Of a DNA stretch of 61,433 nt, positions 46,701-55,536 are shown piece after piece. Position 1 is the first letter of the stretch. Each line of letters opens with the position of its first letter. Below the pieces are notes generated by a model that was not told where the DNA came from, ran no database searches, and worked only from the letters and a program-made list of their open reading frames with translations. The position numbers were made by a program, and so were the translations under genes. Source of the stretch: an uncultured bacterium (GTDB lineage: Bacteria > Bacteroidota > Bacteroidia > CAILMK01); assembly GCA_903829945.1 (NCBI GenBank), contig CAIKRV010000091.1, positions 1-61,433 of the forward strand, in the 5' to 3' direction.

Positions 46701-47278
46701 GCTTTAATAATATTATCTGAAAGCAATGAAACTTTTTTCAATTCATGGGAAGTACGGAAACCATCAAATATATGCATAAACGGCACTCTGGCTTTCAAGG
46801 TAGCTGCCTGAGAAATGAGTGCCATATCCATGGCCTCCTGCACGCCGTCAGCAAACAGCATGGCCCATCCTGTACTTCTTGCCGCCATCACGTCCGAATG
46901 ATCACCGAAAATGGAAAGCGCATGCGTAGCAATAGATCTGGCTGCAATATGAAAAACAGTAGAAGTAAGTTCTCCGGCAATTTTAAACATATTTGGTATC
47001 ATCAACAACAATCCTTGAGAAGCCGTAAAAGTGGAAGCTAATGCACCCCCTTGCAAAGCCCCATGTATGGTACCGGCAGCTCCGGCTTCACTTTGCATTT
47101 CGATTACTTCAGGCGTATTGCCCCAAATATTTTTTTGATCCTTTGCGGCCCATTCATCTACATGCTCCCCCATCGCAGAGGAGGGTGTGATAGGATAAAT
47201 AGCGCATACTTCATTTGTTTTATAGGCAACGTAAGCTGCAGCTTCATTACCGTCCATGATTACATATTTAGTCTCCAT
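43736..47278 (-). CDS. nifJ: Pyruvate:ferredoxin (flavodoxin) oxidoreductase, single-chain
   Basis: Homodimer-type PFOR of 1180 residues, with all domains fused: domain I (about 1-250; AIYPITPSSAMGEHVDEWAA), domain III gamma-like, a 2[4Fe-4S] ferredoxin domain (CTQCAKCIIICP and CTGCQLCVEICP, about 690-770), and a TPP domain with SGACSGCGETPYVKLL, GCSSIYGGNLP and GDGWAYDIGFGG. It oxidises pyruvate to acetyl-CoA and CO2 and reduces ferredoxin. It is oxygen sensitive. It lies downstream of the complex I operon but with a 150-nt gap, its own FNR-like palindrome and its own terminator. Confidence 0.97.
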   Translation of the reverse strand: METKYVIMDGNEAAAYVAYKTNEVCAIYPITPSSAMGEHVDEWAAKDQKNIWGNTPEVIEMQSEAGAAGTIHGALQGGALASTFTASQGLLLMIPNMFKIAGELTSTVFHIAARSIATHALSIFGDHSDVMAARSTGWAMLFADGVQEAMDMALISQAATLKARVPFMHIFDGFRTSHELKKVSLLSDNIIKAMIDDHLVDQHRNRGLNPNAPIIRGTAQNPDVFFQNREAANQYYNRLPDIVEETMHQFAQLTGRKYNLFDYVGDLDAEHVIVMMGSGTGAVKDALFADGAKWQKRGLLNVRLYRPFSAKKFMEALPKSVKTIAVLDRTKEPGALGEPLFQDVVNAIVETIGMEAFSGNEPIKVIAGRYGLSSKEFTPAMVNAIYEEIEKANPKKHFTIGINDDLTHLSLDYSSYNKERNSEAYESVFFGLGADGTVGANKNTIKIIGDTTEMFVQGYFVYDSKKSGSLTVSHLRFSNKPINSSYLVESADFVACHQFNFLEKYKVLDIAKQGAVFLLNSPYGQEEVWNHLPLHTQELIIAKKLKFYIVDAQSVAKETGMGNRVNGILQTCFFAVSGLLPREEAIRKIKSAIEKTYKRKGDEVVQKNFNAVDMALSHLYEVQYPMQTNAGPEKSHISINAPEFVQDVLAKIMSGEGDSLPVSAMPVDGTFPVGTSKYEKRFIASEVPVWIEDACTQCAKCIIICPHAAIRAKVYDKNLLMSAPETFKSYPSVGKEFNKDKEAYSLQVSVEDCTGCQLCVEICPINKKEGASNKALVMADPIPIHEFEKNNWDFFLGLPELERSRVNSNSVKGSQFLQPLFEFSGACSGCGETPYVKLLSQLFGDRIVVANATGCSSIYGGNLPTTPWTTNLKGRGPAWANSLFEDNAEFGLGMRKAITFKSDAAKTLLIKLKEKIGTLADDLLNADQSTELGIEEQRKRIEQLNLILKNQTDTDAKRLLNLSEFLAKQSVWIIGGDGWAYDIGFGGVDHVLASNENVNILVLDTEVYSNTGGQTSKSTPLGASARFAISGKKTAKKDLGLMAVNYGHVYVAQIALGANDVQTVRAIHEAESFNGPSIILAYSPCIAHGFEMNKATDQQVNAVKSGYWPLFRYDPRKEKGSRFVVDSKPPTMSLQDYMMSETRFSTVYKSNPELAKTLFEEAKELSDGKLKHLEDLAKEL

Positions 47279-47357
47279 TTTCTAATTTTTTAATTGGACA
47301 AACAATACTTCATTAGTAAATAATGCTGTAAAAATAACAAGTAAGCTTGATAGAAAA

Positions 47358-47373
47358 ACTGATAAAAATCAGT
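47358..47373. promoter_or_regulatory. CRP/FNR-like palindrome upstream of nifJ
   Basis: ACTGATAAAAATCAGT, arms ACTGA/TCAGT around six bases, the same arms as the core of the 33919-33958 repeat. Its centre is about 87 nt before the nifJ ATG. A loose -7-like TATTGTTTG (47299-47307, minus) lies between. Confidence 0.55.
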
Positions 47374-47428
47374 GCTATAAACTAGCGAAAAAGATTGTCT
47401 AAGAATAATTTAAATAAGCCTTATGCAC

Positions 47429-47788
47429 TTATTTAAAGATGGAATACTGACGTGTATTTTCATTCCAATACCAATCAGGACTTTTTTCTCCGGTAAACCA
47501 AAAATGGGGTAACAAAATAGAACCATCCGGTGTTTTTAATTTACGATTATATAATAATAATGCTAAATTAAACATAATATTAGCCACACCAACAATATAT
47601 AGCGGTTCCGTTGGTGCATCTTCGGGCTTTTTGGGCGGTGGATTATCCGCCACTATCACTTCCAAATGATTACATTCCAAAATACTTTTTATAAAATTAG
47701 CTCTGGACAATGAAATACCTTCCTCTACAATGGCACAATTTTTACCATTTAGTTCCTTGACCTCGTAAATGCCTTTTAATTGTGTCAT
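47429..47788 (-). CDS. Small protein of unknown function, last gene of the kor-nuo operon
   Basis: Protein of 119 residues with no clear domain. It begins MTQLKGIYEVKELNGKNCAI and has a Pro-rich stretch DNPPPKKPEDAP (48-59), then IVGVANIMFNLALLLYN, which could be an amphipathic or weak membrane helix, and ends with PHFWFTGEKSPDWYW, rich in aromatic residues. Its start overlaps the nuoN stop by 4 nt (ATGA type), so it is co-translated with complex I. I do not recognise it. An accessory or assembly factor of the complex is possible, by position alone. Confidence 0.65.
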   Translation of the reverse strand: MTQLKGIYEVKELNGKNCAIVEEGISLSRANFIKSILECNHLEVIVADNPPPKKPEDAPTEPLYIVGVANIMFNLALLLYNRKLKTPDGSILLPHFWFTGEKSPDWYWNENTRQYSIFK

Positions 47789-49200
47789 ATTCCAAAACTT
47801 AAATAATTAAAATACTCAAATAAGTCACCTATAAATCCAATAGCAATAATCCCAATGATGCAGAAAACCAAACTTAATTTACCTAACCAAGAGCCGGCCG
47901 TAATTAAACTTTGCTCCTCTGTAGCATCTGTAAATATTATACGTACTATTCTTAAGTAATAATATAATGAAATAATCATATTTAATACTGCAATGGCGGT
48001 AATCAAATAATAGCCCTTACTCATAGCAGAATTTAATAAAAAGAATTTACCAAAAAATCCGGCAGTCGGCGGAACACCTGCTAAGGATAACATCGCTAAA
48101 ACCATTACAATACCGAGAAATGGATTTCTTTTATATAAACCACTTAAATCAAGTATAGAATCCTTGCCATTTTGGTGATGTAAAATTCCTAATACACCAA
48201 ATGCAGCTAAATTTGAAAATATATAAATAAAGATAAAATATAAAACGGAGCCCATTGCTAAGTTGGAACCTGAAATCATGCCCAATAAGATAAATCCGGC
48301 TTGAGCAATGGAAGAAAAGGCTAAAAATCTTTTCAAATTTGTTTGACGTAATGCGAATAAATTACCAATCGTTATACTGAAAACAGTAGTTAATGATAGA
48401 GCATAAATCCACGTAGTATTAAAACTTCCGAAAACCTTATACAAAATTGTTAAAAATATAAATACAGTTGCACTCTTTGAAATAACGGATAAAAATGAAG
48501 TTACATTAATAGGTGCTCCTTCATAAACATCAGCCGTCCATAAATGAAATGGAACAATAGATAATTTAAATCCAAATCCGGCAAAAATAAACAAAAATGC
48601 AAGGACTGACAATGATCCGTCAAAATGAATAGCAACCATTTTATCAAATAATAAAGTACCGCTCAAACCATATAATAAGCTAATTCCAAATAATAAAATA
48701 CAAGATGAAAAACCTGACATCAATATCATTTTGATACCAGCTTCAGCAGAACTTTTTTCTGCCTTATTAAAACTTACTAAAGCCGCCAAAGGTAAAGAAG
48801 CTAATTCAAAACCAATATAAAAGATTGTAAAGTGTCCTGATGAAATCATTATATCCATTCCCAATAAAGTGGCAATTAAGATAAAATAATATTCTACATT
48901 ATTCTTAAAGGTATTGGTCCAATCAGAAGCTTGCATGCAAATGATTAAGGTACCGATAGCCAGGAGGTTTTTTTCCAATACAATTGTAGCGTTTGATTGA
49001 AACATGCCTCCGAATAAATTCCCATAACTTGTATTCAAAAAACCCATAATAATATTAATTGCCATCAAAATATTTATTCCAAAAATAATTCCACGATTAA
49101 TACTGGAATTGCTGGCTACTAATTTATATAGTAATAACAAAATAAGTATTCCAAACAGGAAAAACTCTTGACGTAATATTAATATATCTGAAATATTCAT
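47785..49200 (-). CDS. nuoN: NADH-quinone oxidoreductase-like subunit N
   Basis: Antiporter-like membrane subunit of 471 residues with about 13-14 hydrophobic helices. It has SGHFTIFYIGFELASLPLAAL (parts), HLWTADVYEGAPINVTSFL and AMLSLAGVPPTAGFFGKFFL, typical of NuoN. It pumps protons at the membrane arm of complex I. It follows nuoM with a 7-nt gap and overlaps the small gene downstream. Length is normal. Confidence 0.95.
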   Translation of the reverse strand: MNISDILILRQEFFLFGILILLLLYKLVASNSSINRGIIFGINILMAINIIMGFLNTSYGNLFGGMFQSNATIVLEKNLLAIGTLIICMQASDWTNTFKNNVEYYFILIATLLGMDIMISSGHFTIFYIGFELASLPLAALVSFNKAEKSSAEAGIKMILMSGFSSCILLFGISLLYGLSGTLLFDKMVAIHFDGSLSVLAFLFIFAGFGFKLSIVPFHLWTADVYEGAPINVTSFLSVISKSATVFIFLTILYKVFGSFNTTWIYALSLTTVFSITIGNLFALRQTNLKRFLAFSSIAQAGFILLGMISGSNLAMGSVLYFIFIYIFSNLAAFGVLGILHHQNGKDSILDLSGLYKRNPFLGIVMVLAMLSLAGVPPTAGFFGKFFLLNSAMSKGYYLITAIAVLNMIISLYYYLRIVRIIFTDATEEQSLITAGSWLGKLSLVFCIIGIIAIGFIGDLFEYFNYLSFGI

Positions 49201-49207
49201 TTTGAAA

Positions 49208-50716
49208 TTATATATTTAAAATTCCGTGAGGTACAACTGCAACGCTATGGTCTTTTATTTGAAGCATAATATTATTGACTCCATATTGAATTAAATCTGA
49301 AATCCAAGTAGGATATATTCCGACAAAAATGATAGTTCCAACCAAGATTACAATTAAATATTTTTCATACCAAGAGCCGTCTTTCAATGGTGAAAATTCA
49401 TTACTTAATGGTCCAAAAATAACGGAACCACTCATCCTTAAAATATATACCGCCGTTATAACAATGGATAAAATTGAGAAAATAGTAATTAAATGAATAA
49501 AATGACCATCGGCTGCATAGGAACCGAAAAATATTTTAGCTTCCGATGGAAAACCGCTTAAGCCCGGTAAACCCAATGAACATAAACCGGCAATAATAAA
49601 AGCGGTTCCAATAAATGGAAGAACTTTTTGCAAACCACTCATTTCTGAAACTATTCGGGTATGTGTTCTACCGTATATCATTCCTATTAAGGCAAAGAAT
49701 AATGCCGTCATAATTCCATGTGAAAACATTTGCATAACTGCCCCATTTAATGCCGTCGCATTCATAGCCAAAATACCTATTAAAACCAATGAAGTATGAC
49801 TAATGGACGAATAAGCATTAATATATTTCAAATCCGTTTGACGCACGGTAGCAAATGCTGCGTAGAGTACGCCAATTAATGCTAATGTTAAAAATATCCA
49901 TGCCTGATTAATGGCAGCTTGTGGCATTAAAGCCATGGCTACCCTCAAACATCCATACGCACCCATTTTCATTGAAATACCCGATAAGAACATAGAAGCC
50001 GCCGTAGGTGCTGAAGAGTGCCCATCAGGTACCCAGGTGTGAAATGGAAACATAGCGGTAAAAATACCAAACCCCGTAAATAGTAATGGGAATAATATTT
50101 GTTGCACCTTTACAGGTAATCCATTTTTAGCAATAACACTAATATCAAAGCAATGACTACCGTTATAATATATTCCCAACATGCTCACCAAAATCATTGC
50201 TGAGCCGGCCATCAACATCAATACCAACTTATTAGCACTGGCTATATGCTTGCCACTGCCCCATATACTGATTAATAAAAATTTTGGAATAATAGCGATT
50301 TCCAAGAAGAAAAATAAAGTAAATAAATCCTGCGCAATAAAGAACCCATAAGCCCCAGTACTCAATAAAAATAAATTAAAATAAAATTCGCGAGGCTTTA
50401 ATGAAATATTCCATGAGGCAAGTACCCCCGTAAAACTAATGATGGCCGTCAGTAAAATCATAGCCAATCCTATACCGTCCACACCTGTATGATAATTTAA
50501 ATTTAAAGTTTTAAACCATGGCAAAGAACTTTCATATAAAGTAGTGGACGCATTTATCAATTTAACATCCTGCAAATAAAAACTCAATAATGATAAAACA
50601 AAAAGCAACTGCAGTATCGAGCCCAACAATGAAATCCAACGTACCACTTCCTGTCTTTTAAAAAAGCATAAAAGCAAAAGTGTTAGTCCGGGAAATAGAA
50701 AAATTAAGTTTAACAT
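49208..50716 (-). CDS. nuoM: NADH-quinone oxidoreductase-like subunit M
   Basis: Antiporter-like subunit of 502 residues with about 14 helices. FFFLEIAIIPKFLLI holds the conserved helix-5 Glu, and FPFHTWVPDGHSSAPTAASM with FLSGISMKMGAYG carries the conserved Lys. LGLPGLSGFPSEAKIFFGSY completes the NuoM signature. It lies 18 nt behind the HEPN-like gene and 7 nt before nuoN. Confidence 0.96.
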   Translation of the reverse strand: MLNLIFLFPGLTLLLLCFFKRQEVVRWISLLGSILQLLFVLSLLSFYLQDVKLINASTTLYESSLPWFKTLNLNYHTGVDGIGLAMILLTAIISFTGVLASWNISLKPREFYFNLFLLSTGAYGFFIAQDLFTLFFFLEIAIIPKFLLISIWGSGKHIASANKLVLMLMAGSAMILVSMLGIYYNGSHCFDISVIAKNGLPVKVQQILFPLLFTGFGIFTAMFPFHTWVPDGHSSAPTAASMFLSGISMKMGAYGCLRVAMALMPQAAINQAWIFLTLALIGVLYAAFATVRQTDLKYINAYSSISHTSLVLIGILAMNATALNGAVMQMFSHGIMTALFFALIGMIYGRTHTRIVSEMSGLQKVLPFIGTAFIIAGLCSLGLPGLSGFPSEAKIFFGSYAADGHFIHLITIFSILSIVITAVYILRMSGSVIFGPLSNEFSPLKDGSWYEKYLIVILVGTIIFVGIYPTWISDLIQYGVNNIMLQIKDHSVAVVPHGILNI

Positions 50717-50734
50717 TTAATAATATTTTATCAC

Positions 50735-51187
50735 TTAATATGCTGGAGAATTTTCCAATAATTCATTTAAATCTATATACGACAAAACCAAAGTCTGTAA
50801 GTTTCTTGCCAATTGAGCACATTTACTTACATGTTCATGCGAAAGACAATAAAGATGATGATCATTATTATTGCTTGCACTACAATTTAAAACACTTAAA
50901 TCTATATCCGCAAATCGGTCATCTATATGTTGGCATTCGCTTATTAATTGTTCCACACTTGCATCTATATATTTTTTATTAAAGTCGTCCAAGGATTTTA
51001 ATGAATTTAATTCGGCAACTTGATGATAAATCAAAAATGCCATGAGCAAGTCTTTAATGGAATGATTTGCCGCATGACATATAGAGAAAGTTACACTATC
51101 TTCATTTGGACGCATTTGTTCCCGCTCTGCTAATTGCAAATTAGCTTCCGCTTTATTAAGTAAATTAGTTATTTCTTGATGCATCAT
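50735..51187 (-). CDS. HEPN-like soluble protein inside the complex I operon
   Basis: Helical protein of 150 residues. NLLNKAEANLQLAER and ICHAANHSIKDLLMAFLIYH resemble the first two helices of HEPN domains; the R-x4-6-H nuclease motif is absent, so it is probably not a ribonuclease. It is rich in Cys and His: C37, C85, C102 and C114-x2-H117-x-H119-x3-C123, which could bind a metal. It lies between nuoL (25-nt gap) and nuoM (18-nt gap), on the same strand, and so is surely co-transcribed. Its role with complex I is unknown; HEPN assignment is moderate. Confidence 0.6.
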   Translation of the reverse strand: MMHQEITNLLNKAEANLQLAEREQMRPNEDSVTFSICHAANHSIKDLLMAFLIYHQVAELNSLKSLDDFNKKYIDASVEQLISECQHIDDRFADIDLSVLNCSASNNNDHHLYCLSHEHVSKCAQLARNLQTLVLSYIDLNELLENSPAY

Positions 51188-51212
51188 AATTTTAACGTTT
51201 TAAATTAAACCA

Positions 51213-53129
51213 TTATATACTTATGCACAATATAAACAACAGCAGTAAACCTGCCATAAAAAACATCATATAGTATTGTAAATTTCCACTTTGCATGCCT
51301 CTAATTTTTCTCGACAAAAACAATGAAAAATTAGCCGTCAATTGCATAAAGCCATCCACAATATTTTTATCTATCCATTGAATAGGTTTTGCAATGCTAT
51401 TAAAAACGATTGACTTCGTAAAAAATAAATAAACCTCATCAATGTAAAATTTCTTATAAATAATTTGGTATAAACTACCCAGCGATGAAACCATTGTGCG
51501 TGGTCTATCCGAATCTGATTTATACATAAACAAGGCTAATAAAATTCCGGATATGGCCATTGCAATGGCTATGGCAGTTACACTGAAATTTGAAGTTTCA
51601 TCAATATGAACATCGAAATTAATAAATTTAGCAAAAGGGATAAATCCTGCCATCATTGCTCCTATGGCAAGTATTCCTAATGGTAAGTTTTCCAACCAAG
51701 AGGAATGAGGGTGAGAATTATGTTTATCTTCAGAATTAATGGCATCCCGCCAAAAAATACTTAAATATAAGCGGAACATATAAAAAGCAGTTAATCCGGC
51801 CGTCAATACCCCTAGGATAAAAATAAATCCATTTGCTTCCCAGGCAGTATTCAAAATCATTTCCTTACTAAAAAACCCGGCAAACGGAGGTATGCCTGCA
51901 ATGGCTAAACAAGCGATTAAAAATACAATATTTAAAAATGGCATCTTTTTCCGCAAAGCACCCATATCCCGCATATCGTTGCTATGCACGTAGTGTATAA
52001 CAACCCCGGCAGATAAAAATAATAATGCCTTAAATATAGCATGGGTAAATAAATGAAACATTGAAGCTGTATATCCATGCACATTTTGATTCCATCCTCC
52101 CAAGCCTAATGAAAATATCATATAACCAATTTGAGACATGGTAGAATATGCCAATACCCGTTTGATGTCAAATTGCGTACATGCAATAATAGCAGCAAAT
52201 AATGAAGTAAATGCTCCTGCATATGCAATTATTCGCAATATCTCCGGCGCAGAAAATAAATAAATCGGGAACAATCTCGCCACTAAATAAACACCTGCTA
52301 CTACCATGGTAGCAGCATGAATTAATGCTGAAACCGGTGTGGGACCTTCCATGGCATCAGGCAACCATATATGTAGTGGGAATAATGCAGATTTACCTGC
52401 ACCGCCAATAAAAATAAATAATAAACCGGTAGAAAGTGAAGACCATCCAATAAAGGTAGTTCCTAAATGTAAATGATCGATTGCACCCGCTTGCCCTAAA
52501 TTTTGAATGAGCGTTGGAATATCCAAACTACCACCAATAGAAGAAACAATTAAAATTCCAACTAAAAAAAACATATCCGCAAATCGCGTCACTATAAATG
52601 CTTTTTTAGCAGCAGCAACAGCCGAGGGTTTATCGTAATAAAAACCTATCAATAAAAAGGAGGAAACCCCTACCAATTCCCAACCCATATACATTTGAAA
52701 GATATTTACGGATAATACCAATAATAACATGGAGAACGTAAATAAACCCAAAAAAGCATAATAGGTAGCAAAGCGTTTTTCCCCATGCATATAGGATAAA
52801 CTGAATATATGTACCATTAAAGAAATTAAGGTAACTACAATAAGCATCATAACGGAAATTCCATCAATAATGGCGCCTAATTGTACATTTATACCTTTTC
52901 CAAATTGAAGCCAATCAAACTTAAATGGAATTTGCGCAGGATAGGCGCCATCTTTTGATACTGCAAAAAAAGTGTATGCGATAGAAAGAGAAAGAACAAA
53001 TGAAATGGCAATACACAAGGTGCCTAAAATTCCGGCTAATTTATTTCCAATAACCTTTCCAAATAATCCATTGAGTACAAAGACTGCCAATGGTAATGCC
53101 GGAATCAAAATAATGGATAAACTATTCAT
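51213..53129 (-). CDS. nuoL: NADH-quinone oxidoreductase-like subunit L
   Basis: Largest antiporter-like subunit, 638 residues with about 16 hydrophobic helices. FQMYMGWELVGVSSFLLIGF (about 144-163), LPDAMEGPTPVSALIHAATM and GIPPFAGFFSKEMIL are the NuoL signatures. The C-terminal horizontal helix region is present (YKKFYIDEVYLFFTKSIV). It overlaps nuoK by 8 nt. It pumps protons and couples them along the membrane arm. Confidence 0.96.
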   Translation of the reverse strand: MNSLSIILIPALPLAVFVLNGLFGKVIGNKLAGILGTLCIAISFVLSLSIAYTFFAVSKDGAYPAQIPFKFDWLQFGKGINVQLGAIIDGISVMMLIVVTLISLMVHIFSLSYMHGEKRFATYYAFLGLFTFSMLLLVLSVNIFQMYMGWELVGVSSFLLIGFYYDKPSAVAAAKKAFIVTRFADMFFLVGILIVSSIGGSLDIPTLIQNLGQAGAIDHLHLGTTFIGWSSLSTGLLFIFIGGAGKSALFPLHIWLPDAMEGPTPVSALIHAATMVVAGVYLVARLFPIYLFSAPEILRIIAYAGAFTSLFAAIIACTQFDIKRVLAYSTMSQIGYMIFSLGLGGWNQNVHGYTASMFHLFTHAIFKALLFLSAGVVIHYVHSNDMRDMGALRKKMPFLNIVFLIACLAIAGIPPFAGFFSKEMILNTAWEANGFIFILGVLTAGLTAFYMFRLYLSIFWRDAINSEDKHNSHPHSSWLENLPLGILAIGAMMAGFIPFAKFINFDVHIDETSNFSVTAIAIAMAISGILLALFMYKSDSDRPRTMVSSLGSLYQIIYKKFYIDEVYLFFTKSIVFNSIAKPIQWIDKNIVDGFMQLTANFSLFLSRKIRGMQSGNLQYYMMFFMAGLLLLFILCISI

Positions 53130-53445
53130 GATCTTGTAAGGTTTTTAGTTCTTCCGGATAAATGGTGTGAAAATTTCTATATAAATTTAATAATATAGCT
53201 ATGGCAATAGCTGCTTCCGCTGCTGCAATGGTAATGATAAAAATTACAAAGAACATTCCGTCCAAGGTACCCGGAAATAAATATTTACTGAACACAATAA
53301 AATTTACACAAATGCCATTAATCATTAATTCTAATGACATTAAAATCATAATTAGATTAGTTCGGGTAAAAAATCCATATACGCCAATAAAAAATAATGC
53401 CGTACTGACAATTAAAACATGGTATATTGGTATTCCGTGGAACAT
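53122..53445 (-). CDS. nuoK: NADH-quinone oxidoreductase-like subunit K
   Basis: Small three-helix membrane subunit of 107 residues. LMSLELMINGICVNFIVF holds the conserved Glu of helix 2, and AAAEAAIAIAILLNLYRN the conserved helix 3 Glu. It abuts nuoJ (no gap) and overlaps nuoL by 8 nt. Confidence 0.95.
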   Translation of the reverse strand: MFHGIPIYHVLIVSTALFFIGVYGFFTRTNLIMILMSLELMINGICVNFIVFSKYLFPGTLDGMFFVIFIITIAAAEAAIAIAILLNLYRNFHTIYPEELKTLQDHE

Positions 53446-53997
53446 TTATTGAATTTTAATTTTTTCGTTATTTTGTTGTTCCTGATTTTTAAAATCTTCA
53501 TCCTTTACCGCCACTGCAATACCTGCCACCATAATCACCAGCAGCAGTACAGTTATTACCTCAAACGGGAATACATATCCACTGGAATGTACATCCAATA
53601 AACCATGGCCGATTTCCGAAATATTCAACTTTTTACCGCCGTCAGGCAAGGCATTAAACTTTTGTTGCAAAATCAGGTATATGGTAATAAAAAAACCGGA
53701 ACCGGCAACAGCCATTCCCAAAAGTTTTTTAAACCATGGCACCTTAGGAACATTTGCGTCCTCCGATTGCGTCAATAAAATTGAAAATAAAATCAAAACA
53801 ACTATTCCGCCAACATAAATAGTAATCTGAATAATTGCAATGAAATTAAATTCCAATAAAAAATAAAGTGCAGCGGTTAGCAATAAACTAATCAGTAAAT
53901 ATACCGCCGATCTAAAAAAACGACGACTGCTCACGGTCATTATTGCAAAAGATAATAGCAATAATGAAAAAGCGTAAAATAATATTACTTGCATCAT
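53446..53997 (-). CDS. nuoJ: NADH-quinone oxidoreductase-like subunit J
   Basis: Membrane subunit of 183 residues with five helices. FFRSAVYLLISLLLTAALYF and AIIQITIYVGGIVVLILF (about 55-73) match the NuoJ helix 3 with its pi-bulge glycines. It overlaps the nuoI stop by 1 nt. The C-terminal tail is charged and short. Confidence 0.94.
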   Translation of the reverse strand: MMQVILFYAFSLLLLSFAIMTVSSRRFFRSAVYLLISLLLTAALYFLLEFNFIAIIQITIYVGGIVVLILFSILLTQSEDANVPKVPWFKKLLGMAVAGSGFFITIYLILQQKFNALPDGGKKLNISEIGHGLLDVHSSGYVFPFEVITVLLLVIMVAGIAVAVKDEDFKNQEQQNNEKIKIQ

Positions 53998-54464
53998 TAC
54001 TTCAATTCCTCCACAAGGTTTGAACCTTCTTTATTGAGTTTTTTCATGAGCATGGCACGGTCAGTAACCGCAAATTCAAATGCCTGATCCATTTTAAGTG
54101 CGTCAGTAGGGCAGGCATCAACGCAAAGGGCACAAAAAGTACACATGGCATGTTGCCAAACAAAAGCATCTAAGCGTTTTTTACTTTTGCCATCTGCTGT
54201 TTCTTCCCGCTTTGAGATAATGCGAATGGTCCCATTAGGACAAGCCAACTCGCATGCAGAACATCCGGTGCAGCGGTGTTCATTTTCCAAAGTATGTTTT
54301 AAAATGAGTTCTCCTTTAAATCGTGGAGAAAGCACCAATGAATCTCTATTTTCAGGATATTCTTGAGTCAAATACTTCCTGAAATGAAGGAAATTCCGCC
54401 CGGTGAGCTTCATTCCTTCAAGCATGGAACTAACTGCTACGTATATGTCTTTAAAATATCCCAT
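53997..54464 (-). CDS. nuoI: NADH-quinone oxidoreductase-like subunit I (2[4Fe-4S])
   Basis: Peripheral iron-sulfur subunit of 155 residues. Two full cluster motifs, CTGCSACELACPNGTIRI and CTFCALCVDACPTDALKM, bind N6a and N6b. In ferredoxin-linked complex I, this subunit is the likely entry point for electrons, because the NuoG clusters are missing. It lies between nuoH (6-nt gap) and nuoJ. Confidence 0.96.
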   Translation of the reverse strand: MGYFKDIYVAVSSMLEGMKLTGRNFLHFRKYLTQEYPENRDSLVLSPRFKGELILKHTLENEHRCTGCSACELACPNGTIRIISKREETADGKSKKRLDAFVWQHAMCTFCALCVDACPTDALKMDQAFEFAVTDRAMLMKKLNKEGSNLVEELK

Positions 54465-54470
54465 ATTACA

Positions 54471-55535
54471 TTAAAAATGCCAACCCATAAGGGTAATAAT
54501 AGTTACTAATAATAAATTAACTAAACTTATTGGCATTAAATATTTCCATTCCAAATTCAAGAGTTGGTCAATTCTTAATCTTGGGAAGGTCCATCTAAAC
54601 CACATGATAATAAAAATAACAAATAATGTTTTGCCGACAAACCAAATGACCCCGGGGATAAAGTTCATGATATGATTAAATGCCTCCCAGTGGCCTATAT
54701 GCAATGGCATCCAACCTCCAAAATACAAAGTAGCGGCTACTGCAGATATCACAAACATATTTACATACTCCGCTAATAAAAACATGGCTAATTGTATGCC
54801 TGAATATTCGGTATGAAAACCTGCCGTTAATTCCGATTCTGCTTCCGATAAATCAAAGGGAGTTCGATTTATTTCCGCTGTACTTGCAATTAAAAAAATA
54901 ACAAATGAAATAACGACCGGAATATGTCCTTTAAAAATCCACCAACCATTTTCCTGACTCATAATAATGGTGGTAAAATTCATTGAGCCCGTTAATACAA
55001 CAATGCTAACCAAAGATAATCCTACCGACAACTCATAACTTACGATTTGCGCACCTGAACGCATAGCACCAATTAAGGAATATTTATTATTAGAAGCCCA
55101 ACCGCCCATTAATACACCGATAACAGAAATTGAGGCTACTGCAGGCACATAAAATACACCAATTTCTAAATTCCAAAATTGGTATCCTTTAGCAAATGGA
55201 ATGGGCGCAAATGCCAAAACCGCACTGGTGATAACAATAACCGGAGCCAGGAAAAACATAAACTTATCGGACTCTCCCGGCGTAAAACCTTCCTTGGTGA
55301 GAAGTTTTAAAGTATCCGCCATAGTTTGTAAAGTACCTATATACCCCACCCGATTAGGGCCTAAACGTAATTGCATGGCCGCGGCTACCTTTCTTTCCAT
55401 ATAAATTAAAAACAATCCCAATACAGCTACTAAGGAAATAACTGCCACTATAGAAAGTACTACCTTCAGCACCAGAATTAATTCAGGATTCGTGGTGAAA
55501 TATTGAAAAAACAATAATGGTAGTATATGCAACAT
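54471..55535 (-). CDS. nuoH: NADH-quinone oxidoreductase-like subunit H
   Basis: Membrane subunit of 354 residues forming the quinone tunnel. RLGPNRVGYIGTLQTMADTL (56-75), INRTPFDLSEAESELTAGFH with its Glu residues, and FRWTFPRLRIDQL near the C-terminus are diagnostic. Eight helices fit. It starts 1 nt after the nuoD stop: there is no room for nuoE, nuoF or nuoG, which normally stand between D and H. Confidence 0.97.
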   Translation of the reverse strand: MLHILPLLFFQYFTTNPELILVLKVVLSIVAVISLVAVLGLFLIYMERKVAAAMQLRLGPNRVGYIGTLQTMADTLKLLTKEGFTPGESDKFMFFLAPVIVITSAVLAFAPIPFAKGYQFWNLEIGVFYVPAVASISVIGVLMGGWASNNKYSLIGAMRSGAQIVSYELSVGLSLVSIVVLTGSMNFTTIIMSQENGWWIFKGHIPVVISFVIFLIASTAEINRTPFDLSEAESELTAGFHTEYSGIQLAMFLLAEYVNMFVISAVAATLYFGGWMPLHIGHWEAFNHIMNFIPGVIWFVGKTLFVIFIIMWFRWTFPRLRIDQLLNLEWKYLMPISLVNLLLVTIITLMGWHF

Positions 55536-55536
55536 A

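Noticed and set aside
43736-47788. nifJ as the last gene of the kor-nuo operon
   Set aside because: A 150-nt gap with its own palindrome separates it from the small gene after nuoN, so it probably has its own promoter. Read-through cannot be excluded.
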